Shown piece after piece: positions 1-11,370 of a stretch of DNA of 64,000 bases; the stretch's first letter is position 1; each line of letters starts with the position of its first letter. A program made the position numbers and the translations under genes. The notes beneath the pieces were generated by a model. The model ran no database searches. It was not told the DNA's origin and saw only the letters and a list, made by a program, of their open reading frames with translations. The DNA lies in assembly GCA_012184525.1 (NCBI GenBank), contig WOFQ01000010.1, positions 62,001 through 126,000 of the forward strand. The letters are read 5' to 3'. The DNA is from Xenoacremonium recifei (lineage: Eukaryota > Ascomycota > Sordariomycetes > Hypocreales > Nectriaceae).

Positions 1-933
1 GCGCAAGTCCGGCAACAAGGACACGCCCTCACCCAACGCCGACCCCGTCACCTCGCAGCTCGACAACCCACAGAACCGCCAGCAGTTCCTCGAGCGCAGC
101 ATGTACAGCAGCACAGACGACAACATCTTCCAGGACGAGATCGAAGCCGCGTCCACGCCCGGCACCGACGAGACCGCCCCGGGCGCCGCCGAGCCCGAGG
201 CCAAGACCCGCGAGGCCATGGCCATGGTCACCGACCCCGACCCGCGCAACCGCATCCGCTGGCAGCGCAAGAAGGTCATCCAGATGGTGCGCCACGGCGG
301 CCGCCTAACCAAGGCGGAGCGCCTGCGCATGAGCGAGCGCGAGCTGCTGCACAAGAGCGCCTTCATGCCCACCAGCGTCAAGAAGCTGGTCATGCTGTCG
401 CGCCAGATTGCCGGCAAGTCGGTCGACGACGCCATCCAGCAGATGAAGTGGTCCAAGAAGAAGTTCGCCGCCGAGGTGCGGTACTACCTCGAGGAGGCGC
501 GCGATCTCGCTGTTGCTCAGCGGGGGATGGGGCTGGGCAAGGTCAACGGCGAGCTGTATGACAAGCCGCGGAAGATCCAGACTGTCGATGGCAAGTGGAT
601 TGAGGTGACGGACCCGACGACCATGTATATTGCGCAGTCGTGGGTTGGTCGAGGGCCATGGCGAGGGAAGAAGGTCGACTACAAGGGACGTGGCAGGATG
701 GGTATTATCCAGCATCCCAGCACAAGTATGTTTTCCTCGTCGAACTTGTCAATATTATGGACGCTGGGAGGTGACTAAACTGACTCTACATAGGCTTTAC
801 CGTCCTGCTCAAGGAGGAGAAGACGAGGATACGCGAGTACGAGGAGCGACAGGCCAAGAAGGAGAGGCTAGGTCCTTGGGTTCATCTCCCCGACCGCAAA
901 GTCTACGGACAACGGCCTTACTACTCGTGGTAA
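1..933 (+). CDS. Mitochondrial large-subunit ribosomal protein uL22m, 5' end missing
   Basis: Exons <1..725 and 794..933, intron 726..793 (GTATGT...TAG). The open frame enters from the left edge (codons start at base 2), so the N-terminus and start codon lie outside the window. The core from about base 300 reads as an L22 fold: a segment with SERELLHKSAFMPTSVKKL, then the helix KSVDDAIQQMKWSKKKFAAE, where ribosomal L22 proteins carry their conserved 'A...L....KK.A' helix. It ends with a basic tail and the final residues GQRPYYSW. The first part is Thr/Pro/Asp-rich and probably leads into the mitochondrial extension. Role known for the family: it lines the exit tunnel of the mitoribosome. The splice joins codon AGC across the intron and keeps the frame to TAA at 931-933. 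The family call rests on recalled similarity to fungal MRPL22. Confidence 0.8.
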
Positions 934-1479
934 ATGCCTTGTCCATGGGCACTCAGGGGTAGAGGAGGATGAGCCATCATGATGCCCTAGTTGTCATGAT
1001 GTAGAGCCGGCAAATGGTTGTAAAATGTATTCCCTCATAGAAGAAGCATGTAAGATATGTACAATGAATCCCTGTACAATTGAGCAAGAAAAATTCATCG
1101 CAATCACACTATCGACTAGACCGCCGAACTGATTTGAGGATATCTCCCTGTGTCTCCTGATATGCGCTCCCTGATCCTTCATCGCCTTAAACGCCAAACA
1201 AATGGAAGTTGAGCCCTAATCTGCATCGACTTTAGAACAGTTGCATGGTATTATGCAGCCGACTAAATAGGGACAAATGGATGTGGTGACATCCGGTCAT
1301 CGAGTGTCTTTGAGATTCATGGTCCCGATAGCTACCTCAGCTGCCGTGAAATGACAAACATGCGTCAGAAATTGCAGACTAGGGCATACTGAGTGAGCCC
1401 ATGTTTCACCCTGCTTTTCTCCTTTTTTCTCCATAGATAGTAGGCTTCTTTCGTCCTCAATCCGAATTTGAGACGGGTC
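934..1479. other. Intergenic, convergent 3' regions
   Basis: Lies between the 3' ends of uL22m (+) and the CFEM gene (-). It holds AT-richer 3' UTR-like sequence and no reading frame with coding character. Confidence 0.6.
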
Positions 1480-2613
1480 TTAAACCATGTTCCTCGGTGT
1501 TGCTCTAGGCACCATGTCCTCATATCGGTTAGAAACCATCTCCATGTCGTAGGCGTGCTTCTCAATGTGGTCCTGGCCGCCGTAGGATCGTCCACCACCG
1601 GGAAGAGGCTGAGAAATCTCGAAGGATGGGCGGGCCTGTCGCTGCTTGCGTCGGCGAGACTTCAGCAGGACACAGATAGCCAGGCCCGCGACGGCAAGGG
1701 CAGCGGCGCCGATGCCAACACCAATACCGATCTCAGCGGCTGACGAGAGTCCCGAGGACTTACCGCCAGCGGCGGCAGAAGAAGTCGAAGTCGCATCAGC
1801 ACCAGCCACAACGGTTCCAGATGAAGTCGCAGATGTAGCGGTGGCGGACTGAGTTGCCTGTTTAAAGTTTAGCTACCACGTTGCGTCTTGCTATTCCAGG
1901 TAATTCTTACAGTTGACTCGGCAGCAGCCGAAGACGCAGCACTAGTAGTAACGGCGGCGGCGCTAGAAGTCGATGCTTCCTGAGTGGACGCCGCAACAGA
2001 CGTCGAGCTGGGGGCAGCTGAAGTTGTCGCAGGCACCGAGGAGGTGGCCGGGGTAGTCGCAGCAGCAGCGCTGGTAGTCTCTGCGACAGAAGTAGAGACA
2101 GCAGCGGGAGTCGTCGAGGGCGACGCTGCAGCGGTGGTAGCAGCGGCAGCAGAAGTCTCGGCAGCGGCGGTCGTCGCAGCCGCTGTTGTGCCAGCCGCAG
2201 CAGTAGTAGCGGGAACGACAGCTAGTCATGTCAGCACATTGAATGTCAGTCATGGCCTAGATCAGCCAGCACATACCTCCACAGAAGTTGGAAGCCAGGT
2301 AGCTGGTAACGTCGTCGTCGGTTGCGGCACAGGTCTGAGAAGCGCAGTCTCGCACGCCGTCCACGAAGGACGAGTTCGCGCAAAGACAGCCAGAATCATC
2401 CGCACTCGTGCAAGAGTAGTTGGTAAACTCCCCTCTCAAGGTATTAGAGCAGGAGGCCTATGATCCAATGCGTGAGTTTCCCATTCACTAGTCCATATCA
2501 CAACGACCTCGAAACCAAACTCGACTCACCATGCAAGTGGGAGTGTCCTGGGCGCCGACACCGACGGCCTGGAGAGCGCCCAGGGCGGCCAGGGTCGAAA
2601 GAAACAGACGCAT
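1480..2613 (-). CDS. CFEM-domain cell-surface protein with one transmembrane helix
   Basis: Exons (minus) 2613..2530, 2457..2277, 2221..1911, 1857..1480; 317 aa. Residues 1-21 are a signal peptide (MRLFLSTLAALGALQAVGVG). The CFEM domain spans about 22-90 with exactly eight cysteines, C27, C31, C44, C52, C54, C66, C71 and C87, in the family spacing. Asp49, just before the GCLC motif, sits where the haem-ligating Asp occurs in haemophore-type CFEM proteins. A Ser/Thr/Ala-rich stalk (about 90-230) looks like a heavily O-glycosylated spacer. A single hydrophobic helix follows at about 235-257, then a basic stop-transfer (KSRRRK) and a tail of about 60 residues with tyrosines. The protein therefore ends in a cytoplasmic tail, not a GPI signal. 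CFEM members act in haem/iron capture, adhesion or surface sensing; which applies here cannot be read from sequence. All four exons join in frame. Confidence 0.85.
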
Positions 2614-5600
2614 TTTGAAAGAAAGGACCGAGGTCTCGAGTCGAGGCGAGAGTATCAACGAGTGGACCGCAACAACTGGCGAGGAATAGTTTTGAAAGAA
2701 ATGAAGGTGGGTTCCAGGACGGAGGGATCAGAAGTTCAAGTCGGTGGTGGTAAATAACGAATCTGGCCGGGCAGAAACGCAAACAACAAAGGTCGAAAAG
2801 ATCGCTGCCAAAGAGGTCCCGTCCCGTGCAGGTCGCTGAGGCCGCTTCGAGGTCGCAAAGGTCGCCGAGTGGGACGAGACGGAGGGCAGGATCAACGTGG
2901 CACACGATGCAGCAGCGTATGCAGGATGCCGCAAGCTGAATACGAAGTTGTGGTTGCTTTGGGGGGGGTCAAGAATAGTAATCGATTGGTCGGTGAGAGA
3001 GCTGAATATCTCGTCCCGGAAGTCAAGGGTTCGTGGGGCGGGAAAACGGGCGTCGAGGGGGTAGAAAAGAAAAGAATAAGTGAATGTCGAGGTGAAGTCG
3101 AAAAGACCGGACGGCTCGTGGGAGACCTGAGAGAGTGAAGGCACCCAAGACGCGATCGGAAGGCGATCAAGAAGAGAGTGAGTGAATGGAAGCAGAAGGT
3201 GAAGTGTGTAAGGTAGGAATAGTGACAGAGAGAATGAAGTGAGTGAGACAGGCCAGTCCCGTCCACTCGTAAACACGGCCCAGGGCACACACGGGGAAGA
3301 ATGAGGTGGGAAGGAGCCGACGGGGAATGGGATGGCACTTGCCAAACGAGGGAATGACGATGGACGCTGGATGGAGTCTGGAGGAGGAGCCTTAGCGATG
3401 GCGCCAGCTGCGCAGGTACCGGCATGGGAGGGCGACCCGGACATGCGGGAGGGCGCCGGTGGGAGCGCACGTCACTCGCCCAGGGAGATACCTCGCGCAG
3501 CGGGCAGTCTGTCAGGCACCGCGCCCGGCACGCAGAAAAAAAAGGGGGCAGCTAGCAGAGGGATCGTCCCCTGCAGTCAGCTGCCAAACCCGCTAGAGCG
3601 CTTGGGCGAGGGCGCTACGGGTGCTAAAACACGCCTAACAGACGGCCGTCGAAAGAGCCCTGGATGGATGAGACGATCCCGTCAGATCAGGCTTCCCAGC
3701 GGCGACCCGATCTGAGACGGATGGGGAGGACGGCTCTGGGTTATCGTGATGCAACCCTCTTGTGTTCTTTTTTCGGAGCAGTTTGTCAAGTGTGCCCTAC
3801 CTACTCTGTATACGAAACTATGCTTGCAGGGGAACGATATTAGCTGCCATTAAGCTCTCCCCCGGCCTTCAGTCGCTGCGGGAACCTACTCTGTATGTAC
3901 CTAGCCGGGGTTCGGTTTAGATGGATGGTTTCGTCTCCAGCCGCACTCAATGCCCGGCAGCATCGCCTCATTGCCAATATCAGGACCATGTCAGCTCGAC
4001 TCCATCGACAAAGTACCGCAGAATCCTCCGAAGTATTGCTTTCTCCCGCATCTCACCACGCAGCAGCAGCAGCAGCAGCAGCAGACCGACTCGAGCTGCT
4101 CGTCAGACCGGTCCAAGACACTGGCCAACCGACACCCTCCCTCATGCATCCGCCAGGGGTTTCCTGAGCCGTAAAACACGAGATCTGAGTCCACCTGCCG
4201 CTGCAGCGAGAAACCCTCTGGCCAGCCAGCCAGCCCAGCCATGTGGAGGGCTCCGGATCTGCGCCAGGGATCGCCAGCCAGTCCGAGTGACGCATCATCA
4301 GACGAAGCAAAGGCAGAACACGGCAAAGGGCAAGCGAGCGAGCGAGTATGATCACCGCCCAGGTGCAGGCGTTCCGAATTTTCCTAGGAGCGCCTTCAAT
4401 GCGCCAGACCTGGAAGGATGGGCTTGGCTCGCGATGCAATGCAATGCACCAAGAGCACCCACCATCCGATAGCTCCTGTGATTAGCGTGAAACAGTAGCC
4501 AGCCCAGCCAAGCCCAGCCCGAGGGCCAGGGAAGAAGCTGTTGAGGTTGAGGTGACTGCTGACTCTCTGGTCTGCGTTGTTCCTGGCCAGCAGGGTCCGG
4601 CAGCGAACAGTTCATCGACGGATGGTCTGCAGCGGGAGTGTTCATTCCAGAGGCCCCCGTCGACGACAACACAACCCACGCGCTCGACGTGCATGGCATG
4701 TTGGCCAGTGCTGGGACGCGTTTTTGTGCTCTGGCTAATCTATCATCCATTGCTGTCATTGACGGCTGCATTTCGAGGCCAATGTGTAGCAGCCCAACAA
4801 GCATCCCCTCGATTCAACGCTCTTGTCTTCGGGAGGCCTGGCCTTCGTCTGACATGACGGAGGTTCCGTTTCACCTCCTCGCCTTAGTTAGCCCTAGAAC
4901 CAGACGCAGGACTTCCATTACCCCTGGCCCGTTGTGGCTCTCAAGGTTTGTGCGCCTCCCGCTTCAGTAGGTACGTACGTATCACGTTGCTCCCGTCGGC
5001 TCTTGGATCCTTTGGAAAGGGGACTTGTGTCCAGGGCTGCTTCTGGAAGGCAAGGGCTCGACAAAAGGGTTCGTGCAAAGCTGAAGACCCGTAATGTGTG
5101 GGAAGCCAGAGGATGCCCTTACTTGTACTCCGTAGATCTCTCTCTGGGTCCCTCTTGAAAAAGGGGTCCTTCGGGTCGAGCCTTTTAGTGCATGTCAGGT
5201 TCGTATCCACATACCCTATACAGAGTATGTTCGCGAATTTTTACATCCAGAGAAGCACGTCTCAATGGTGACGAATGTGTCAATAGGAAAAGTAGCAGTA
5301 AGAGGGTTCAGTGTATTCGTCTGGTGGTGCGTTAGGATTCTAAATGCAAGGGGGTGGATTCTTCCTGTCAATAAATACCTTCCCCAGCTCATCAAGTCTA
5401 CTTCCATAAGCCCGTCGCTAGGGACTTACTTATTTCTACCAGTCAACTTCCTCAGCACACAACAACTCGCATTTGACCAATTCAAACATCTCATGACTAC
5501 AACATACTATTACTCGCCCATAGTAAATGGCGTTTATCAAATGTGTAGCAGACAAAACTTCTGGTAATCGTGTGCCCCTTGATGGTGCAACGACAAACGT

Positions 5601-7602
5601 AGATAATCGTCTCGAATAGCGACCTACGTCATGACCAACTTACCGACCGCATTTCATACTCGGAACTGGCATGGAACATTTACAGAGCTCCATGCAGTCT
5701 TTCCAGGGAATATTCGTGGTAGGGTTGCACAACAGACGCCTAGACATCCCGCGTAAGGGGAATGCGACATCAAGTTGTCGTCTGTGAACAGGACATGACC
5801 GGTGCGGGGTCAGACTCGCCAATGTTCGTCGACCCATTGAGTTGTCATGCAATTGTTGTCCATCAGCTGAAAAATGCGATGACGAAGAGGCGGTATGAAG
5901 CTTCATGCATGACACTTATCCAACCTATCCCTGCTAGGTACTGCTTGGAGGCTTGTTAGAGGTTGCAGGATACCCAATGGAAGGACAGCCTTCAGCAAAA
6001 TTGATTACGAGCATGGAGAATCCTCGTACTCTCGAGTGTTGACCTCCGAGTGGTTTCGGAGAGGCGTCGTGTGCTTCATGTAAGTGCGCTGTGTGGTATC
6101 AAGCAATATCGCAAGTCATGGGTGAATGAGGCTCTCTCGGCCGGGCGCCCATTTCCCCATCCGAGCTGTCGGCCGACGCGGTGGATATCGCTGTGCTTCG
6201 GGGAGGGTGCCGACACCCTGACGAGCAAATGATATCACCGGGCCAGGCTGGTCTCGACGTTCGACTGGACGCCTCATTTGCGCGGAGTCCCGTCTCCAAC
6301 AGGCAGCGGGACACGGGGGCATGGGCCCTGTTGGGTGCCGGCGCGGAGCGTCTCCAAGCCACTCGGGAAATTTGACACGGCCGGCAGTCATCGAGATTCG
6401 ATTCATCGATCTCGCCCTGGAAGCGAGCGAGCATTTCTGGGTGACAGCTCGCGAGCCTCGCTTGCAACTCGACTGACAGCAAGAACCGCTGGGGACCGAG
6501 GACGACTAACAATGGCTAGCGGAACCGTCCCGTTGGGAAAATAGGGCACAGGGCCAGCGGGCATCGGAGAGATGTGCAGGCGGGCGCGAGTCCAGACCGT
6601 CCATCGATCTCGCACAGGCGACGCTGGCAGCGCCTAGCCGCCCACTGGCGTCCGCAAACCTGGTTTTGGAGCAGCCCTTTGGGGGGAAGATCGGCAGTCA
6701 TCCGCTGGAGGGACGGGATCGGGGGCTGCACGAGACGCGCTGAAGGGACGCTGTTCGGCAGCGGAGAAGGCCACCGAGGCTTGCTGGCACGCTGGCTGGC
6801 TGGCAGCTGGCTGGACCCGTGGGTGTCGCCGTGATGATCACTGAGGCAGGGTCCGCAGCTGGGGAACCGGAGCAGCCAAGCGAAGGGTCGTCGCCGATCA
6901 GCGGTCTCGAGATTGGTTGCAGCAGACATGTAATTGCTTGCTTTGTCTGTGCTGCCGTCGCGAGTACGTAGCGTCGTCGGCTCAGTGAGAGAAGAGAGTT
7001 TGATTGAATGTGACTGCTCAGTCAGGGAGTCAAAGGAAGTCTGAGTCTGTGGTGTTCTGGACCCCGACCTCTGCCGCGCCCGCGCTCGGCATTACATCAT
7101 ATGACTGACCTCCTTCCCTGGGAATAATTTTTTTTTTGCCAATTTTCGGTAGAGCACCCTTGCGCATTGGCGGGAAGGAACTGGAGAAGGCTGCACCTGC
7201 CTGCACCGCACCTGCCACACAGACGCCTTACTCTTACTCTGTTTAAGCGGTTCCTGTTTTTCGGCCTGAGGACGGTCCCCGTTGCCGCCTTCCATCTCCA
7301 CAACAGTGAGCGACGTTCAACCTAACCTCCAGCCAACCCCCAAGGCAAATCTTTTCCTTAGAAGCCTTGACTGGCTTCTGGTTCACGACTGACCCCTCGA
7401 TCCCGTCGTTATCGTCGTTGTTCCTCCTTCTACGTTGCGCCATCGTCCATGTCCCGCTACTGAGGAGGAGCCCGTGTCTCTGTGCTCAGCCTCAGCCTTA
7501 GCCTGCCCACGCGCGCGCCTTGTCTCGAGACCACCATCTTCCTCCGACTTCGAACCAGCGGCGGCTGATGCGCCCAAACCAAGCCGCCCGCCACCGCCCA
7601 AT
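2614..7602. other. About 5 kb without a convincing gene (CFEM / PRP24 divergent upstream region)
   Basis: Upstream region shared by the CFEM gene (-) and the PRP24-like gene (+). Open frames of 60-240 codons occur on both strands but overlap one another, are low-complexity or GC-driven, lack recognisable domains, and many begin at TTG or GTG. It contains a (CAG)8 microsatellite at 4061-4084 and a G8 run near 2960. I see no tRNA, rRNA or transposon ends. The last several hundred bases before 7603 are pyrimidine-rich and probably include the PRP24 promoter and leader. Confidence 0.6.
4061..4084 (+). repeat. (CAG)8 trinucleotide microsatellite
   Basis: Eight uninterrupted CAG units. Different frames give poly-Gln, poly-Ser or poly-Ala, but none lies in a supported gene. 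Confidence 0.95.
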
Positions 7603-10600
7603 ATGGCCAGCCCTGTAGGCGAGGACAGTTGGCTGGCATACCTCGACGAGGCCGTCCGCAATGTCGCCGACCTGGAGCAGCGCGTTAATGTCGTCGAGCT
7701 CTACAAGCGCGCTATCAACGCCGAGCCGGGCAGCCTGCGCATCTGGCTCGCATATTGCAACTACTTCTGGTCGCTTTGGCAGGACTCACAGTCGCCGACC
7801 TCAGGATGGTCCGAGGAGGAGCAGATGATTGGCCGCGAGGTCTTTTCCTTTGGCGCCGCTCTCGACTTATGGCAGCAAGGCTACGAGGCGATCAAGTACC
7901 GCCTCAGCGATAGTCATTTGCTTTGGGACCGGTGGATCTCGCTTGAGATGGAACTTCTCGCAAAGACCAGGACGCCAGAGGGCATAAAGCGAATAACTCA
8001 TCTATACCGAAACCGCCTACAGACCCCCCACCTCACCTGGGACGAGACGTCGCAGCGATACTCGAGCTTCTTGTCCGAATACAACCGATCCGCCTGGGAA
8101 GACTCCATGAAGGACATCACTGCGCGCGCCCAGGAGGTCAAGCGCCTCATCACCCAACGCGAGCCCTTCGAGTTCAAAGTAAAAAAGGCAGCCGATGCCG
8201 AAGATTTGGAGGCGCAAAAGGTTGCCATGACCGAGTACATCGAATGGGAAATGATACAGAGCAAGCGAAGTAACGACAACCCTGAGATTGGCCTGGATCT
8301 ATGCCGCGGGCTCTTTTCTCGCGCTCTTACAGGCATATTCGCAACCGACGAGACGATTTGGCATGAGTACATCATCTTTCTGTCCTCATCGCATTCTGAC
8401 GTCCAGAACCCCGAGAACTTGCTGGACGTCCTTAGAAGAGCCGTTCATCACTGCCCCTGGTCTGGCATGCTCTGGAATAGGTACATTCTCTGCGCTGAGG
8501 AGGCCAAGCTTCCCTTTGCCGAGGTCGAATCTGTCAAGCATGCTGCTACTATCGAGGACCAGCTCGTCAAGAATGGCATGGAGGGCATGATAGAGATGTA
8601 CGTTGCCTGGTGCGGCTTCCTCAAGCGAAACGCCATGGACGCTACTGCGACTGACGAAGCAGTGGATGTTGCTGATGTTGGTCTTGCTGCGGCCCTGGAG
8701 GACGTCTCAATCGTTGGCCAGCGTCTCTATGGCAAAGACTTTCAGGGTGATCCCAAATTCCGTCTCGAACGAATTTACATCCAGTACCTGACTGAGAAGA
8801 AGAACGCCATTGACGAAGCCAGAGCCCAGTGGAATAAATTGGCGGCTTTGAAAATCCATGCCGACAACCACGACTTTTGGTTCCGCTATTACATGTGGGA
8901 GATGCTGATCTTCTCCTCTGCGACGCAAGACAACCGAAGCCCGACTCCTTCGTCAGGAGGAATTAGCCTGCGTGTTCCATCGTTGGCAACGGCCGTCCTT
9001 ACTCGAGCAGTTACTCGCAGAACCATTGATTGGCCGGAGAAAGTCCTGGAGGTGTACTTACAGCATTGCAATGACTACGAGCCTCCGGCCTCGGTCCGCA
9101 CTGCCACTGACAGGGTTCACAAGATCCAGAAGGATGTAAAGAAACGCCGAGAACGCGAGACTGAGGAGAAGGCTGCAGCTTACGCTGCATACTATGGCAC
9201 CCAGGAACCTGCACAGGCCCCCGCCGAGGCTTCTACCGAAGTTGCATCTCCTGGTGGCTCGAAGAGAAAGAGAGAACCTGCTGTTGGTGCCGAGGACGCC
9301 GACGAGAGCGCGAGCAAACGTCACAAAGCCGACGTCAACGGCACGGAAGCTGAAAAGTCTGTTGAAGCCGCAGCGCCAAAGCGAGACCGAGAGAACTCGA
9401 CTATTCTGGTGACCAATCTCCCTGCTGAGGTCACTCAGACCAAGCTGCGGCAGTACTTCAAGGAGTACGGTCACATCAATAACGTTACGGCCATGGTGCG
9501 GGAAAAGAACGGCGCCTCAACAACTGCCCTTATTGAATTCAGCACAGTCGAGGAAGCCCAGTCCGCCTTACTCAGAGACGGAAAATACTTTGGACAATCC
9601 CAATTGAGTGTTCAATCAGGTTACGACTTGACCGTCTACGTCGCCAATTACCCACCTGCTGCTGACGAAAAATACATTCGCGACCTATTCAAGGACTGTG
9701 GCGACATCCTCAGTATACGATGGCCAAGCCTAAAGGTGAACACCCACCGAAGATTTTGCTACGTGTCGTTCCGGGACCGTGATGCATCAGCGAAGGCCGT
9801 GCAGAAGGAGGGAATTCTTCTTGATGGAAAGTACAATTTGTTGGCCAAGTACTCCGACCCTAGCCACAAGAAGGCCCGCCAAGGTGCCGTTGCTGAGGGA
9901 CGGGAGGTTCATGTGCAGAATCTTGACAGAGGTGTCACCGAGGCTGACCTCAGAGATGTCTTCTCCAAGTACGGCACCGTGACCAGAGTCAACATTCCCC
10001 TGACGTTGGCGGGCAAGAACAGAGGCTTCGCTTTTGTCGACTTTGCCACCAAGGATGAGGCGCAAAAGGCCGTAGAGGAACTGGACCATGCCAAGCTACG
10101 CAGTCAGATCATCGAGGTTGCTCTCTCCAAGGATTCTAGGGTCAAGCCATCAGCAAAGATCGTCAGAACCTCAGCGTCCCCTGCTCCGCCGTCCCGCGAT
10201 GCCAATGGCGATGAAGTCATGGGCGAAGCCGAGGCAACACCGGCTGAGAAGCCATCGGCCTCTGATATCTCAGCTCGTACCATTGCTCTCCTGGGATTGC
10301 CCGACACCGTGAACGATGCTCGTGTCAGAGCTCTTGTTGAACCCCTGGGCACTATCGTCCAGCTTATTCTTCAGCCTGCTCATGGAGGCGCCAAGATCGA
10401 GTTCGCCGACGCAGCCACGGCCGGAAAAGCCGCTCTCCAGCTCAATAGCATGCAGTTTGAGGGCCACACCCTCCACACCGGCTCCGTCGATGAGCTCCGC
10501 CACGCCAAGGCCAAGTACGTCCCAGACCGCATCGTCTACGGCGGCAACAAAGACCAGAAAGCGAAGCCCGCCGCCGCTCCATCCAAGGGCTTCATGCCTC

Positions 10601-10821
10601 CCCCGACGACCATCCGCCGTCCTGTCATCGGCAAGCCCGGTCCCAAGCGCGGCCTCGGCTTCGCACCGCGCAAGCCCGCACCGCCCGCTGGGAACGGCAC
10701 CGAGACCAACGGTCCCTCGAAGAAGAGCAACGCTGACTTCAAGGCCATGTTCCTGAGCAGCGGCAAGACAGAGACGAAAGACGAGTCTGTGAAGGAAGAA
10801 GAGGAGAAGAAAGAGGCGTGA
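7603..10821 (+). CDS. prp24: U4/U6 snRNP assembly factor, Prp24/SART3 type
   Basis: Single exon, 1072 aa. The N-terminal half (about 1-560) is helical with tryptophan/tyrosine-rich HAT repeats (for example WLAYCNYFWSLWQ, WEMLIFSS), as in SART3 and filamentous-fungal Prp24. A charged, Lys-rich linker follows. Four RRMs come next at about 600-675 (ILVTNL ... ALIEF), 676-755 (VYVANY ... CYVSF), 767-840 (VHVQNL ... GFAFVDF) and 891-960 (degenerate, IALLGL ... KIEFAD). The C-terminus has SNADFKAMFL (about 1043-1052), matching the short motif that binds the U6 Lsm2-8 ring in this family. Known role: re-annealing of U6 with U4 snRNA during spliceosome recycling. The frame is open upstream to about 7435 but has no ATG there, so ATG 7603 is the first start. 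It is convergent with the DExH helicase gene. Confidence 0.9.
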   Translation: MASPVGEDSWLAYLDEAVRNVADLEQRVNVVELYKRAINAEPGSLRIWLAYCNYFWSLWQDSQSPTSGWSEEEQMIGREVFSFGAALDLWQQGYEAIKYRLSDSHLLWDRWISLEMELLAKTRTPEGIKRITHLYRNRLQTPHLTWDETSQRYSSFLSEYNRSAWEDSMKDITARAQEVKRLITQREPFEFKVKKAADAEDLEAQKVAMTEYIEWEMIQSKRSNDNPEIGLDLCRGLFSRALTGIFATDETIWHEYIIFLSSSHSDVQNPENLLDVLRRAVHHCPWSGMLWNRYILCAEEAKLPFAEVESVKHAATIEDQLVKNGMEGMIEMYVAWCGFLKRNAMDATATDEAVDVADVGLAAALEDVSIVGQRLYGKDFQGDPKFRLERIYIQYLTEKKNAIDEARAQWNKLAALKIHADNHDFWFRYYMWEMLIFSSATQDNRSPTPSSGGISLRVPSLATAVLTRAVTRRTIDWPEKVLEVYLQHCNDYEPPASVRTATDRVHKIQKDVKKRRERETEEKAAAYAAYYGTQEPAQAPAEASTEVASPGGSKRKREPAVGAEDADESASKRHKADVNGTEAEKSVEAAAPKRDRENSTILVTNLPAEVTQTKLRQYFKEYGHINNVTAMVREKNGASTTALIEFSTVEEAQSALLRDGKYFGQSQLSVQSGYDLTVYVANYPPAADEKYIRDLFKDCGDILSIRWPSLKVNTHRRFCYVSFRDRDASAKAVQKEGILLDGKYNLLAKYSDPSHKKARQGAVAEGREVHVQNLDRGVTEADLRDVFSKYGTVTRVNIPLTLAGKNRGFAFVDFATKDEAQKAVEELDHAKLRSQIIEVALSKDSRVKPSAKIVRTSASPAPPSRDANGDEVMGEAEATPAEKPSASDISARTIALLGLPDTVNDARVRALVEPLGTIVQLILQPAHGGAKIEFADAATAGKAALQLNSMQFEGHTLHTGSVDELRHAKAKYVPDRIVYGGNKDQKAKPAAAPSKGFMPPPTTIRRPVIGKPGPKRGLGFAPRKPAPPAGNGTETNGPSKKSNADFKAMFLSSGKTETKDESVKEEEEKKEA

Positions 10822-11370
10822 TGTGTCATGACGCTGCGAGATGATGAAGATATCTTCCCTGTAGAGTAGCTTTTTTTACATTTTTGTTTTTATCACGAGA
10901 CTACGATATCCAAGGGTCGGTCGATGATGGTGGCTGGCATGTATTCTACTCCCGAGACGAACCCCGTTGTAGCTACTAGATCTGGTGTTGGCGGCATTGG
11001 AAGGGAAGGGAATGGAACATAGGAGGATGGTAGGAAGATCAGGTCACAGGAGGGACCATACTGCAAATAATCACATGTGCTTTTAAATCTACCTGCTTGC
11101 CGAGTCCCTGGCCTTGTTGAGTGAGTTCCCTAGTTCACATGATTTTCGTCGACATGACCTTCGTTAACATGACCTTCGACGACATGATGAATCCCCGTTC
11201 TGCATACATCCCAACTATCTACATTTTTCGTCAAACATCCAGCCTGAACGCAGGCATACATGATTCCTCCCTGTATCTACAATAATCTGCCAGAACAAAT
11301 AACTTCTTCACCAACGGGAGCTTCTTCGTCTGGGTGGGCTTGGTTCGTACCAGGGAGCGTAGTTAGCCCA
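10822..11370. other. Convergent intergenic region between the PRP24-like and DExH helicase genes
   Basis: 3' flanks of both genes. It holds T-rich stretches (TTTTTTT near 10870) that could serve 3'-end formation, and a short 15-bp tandem repeat listed separately. No gene seen. Confidence 0.6.
11138..11189 (+). repeat. 15-bp tandem repeat, about 3.5 units
   Basis: Units start at 11138, 11153, 11168 and 11183, each beginning CATGA with consensus CATGACCTTCGNNNA. The fourth unit is partial. It lies in the convergent 3' region. Confidence 0.85.

Noticed and set aside
4053..4439. Frames with poly-Gln/Ala/Ser/Cys runs
   Set aside because: Products of the (CAG)8 microsatellite read in different frames and strands; no other coding evidence.
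5196..5208. tRNA B-box-like GGTTCGTATCC
   Set aside because: Flanking bases do not form a T-stem and no A box or acceptor stem fits around it.
7435..7602. N-terminal extension of the PRP24-like protein
   Set aside because: The open frame begins at TTG, is Pro/Ser/Ala-rich and has no ATG; ATG 7603 gives the expected family N-terminus.
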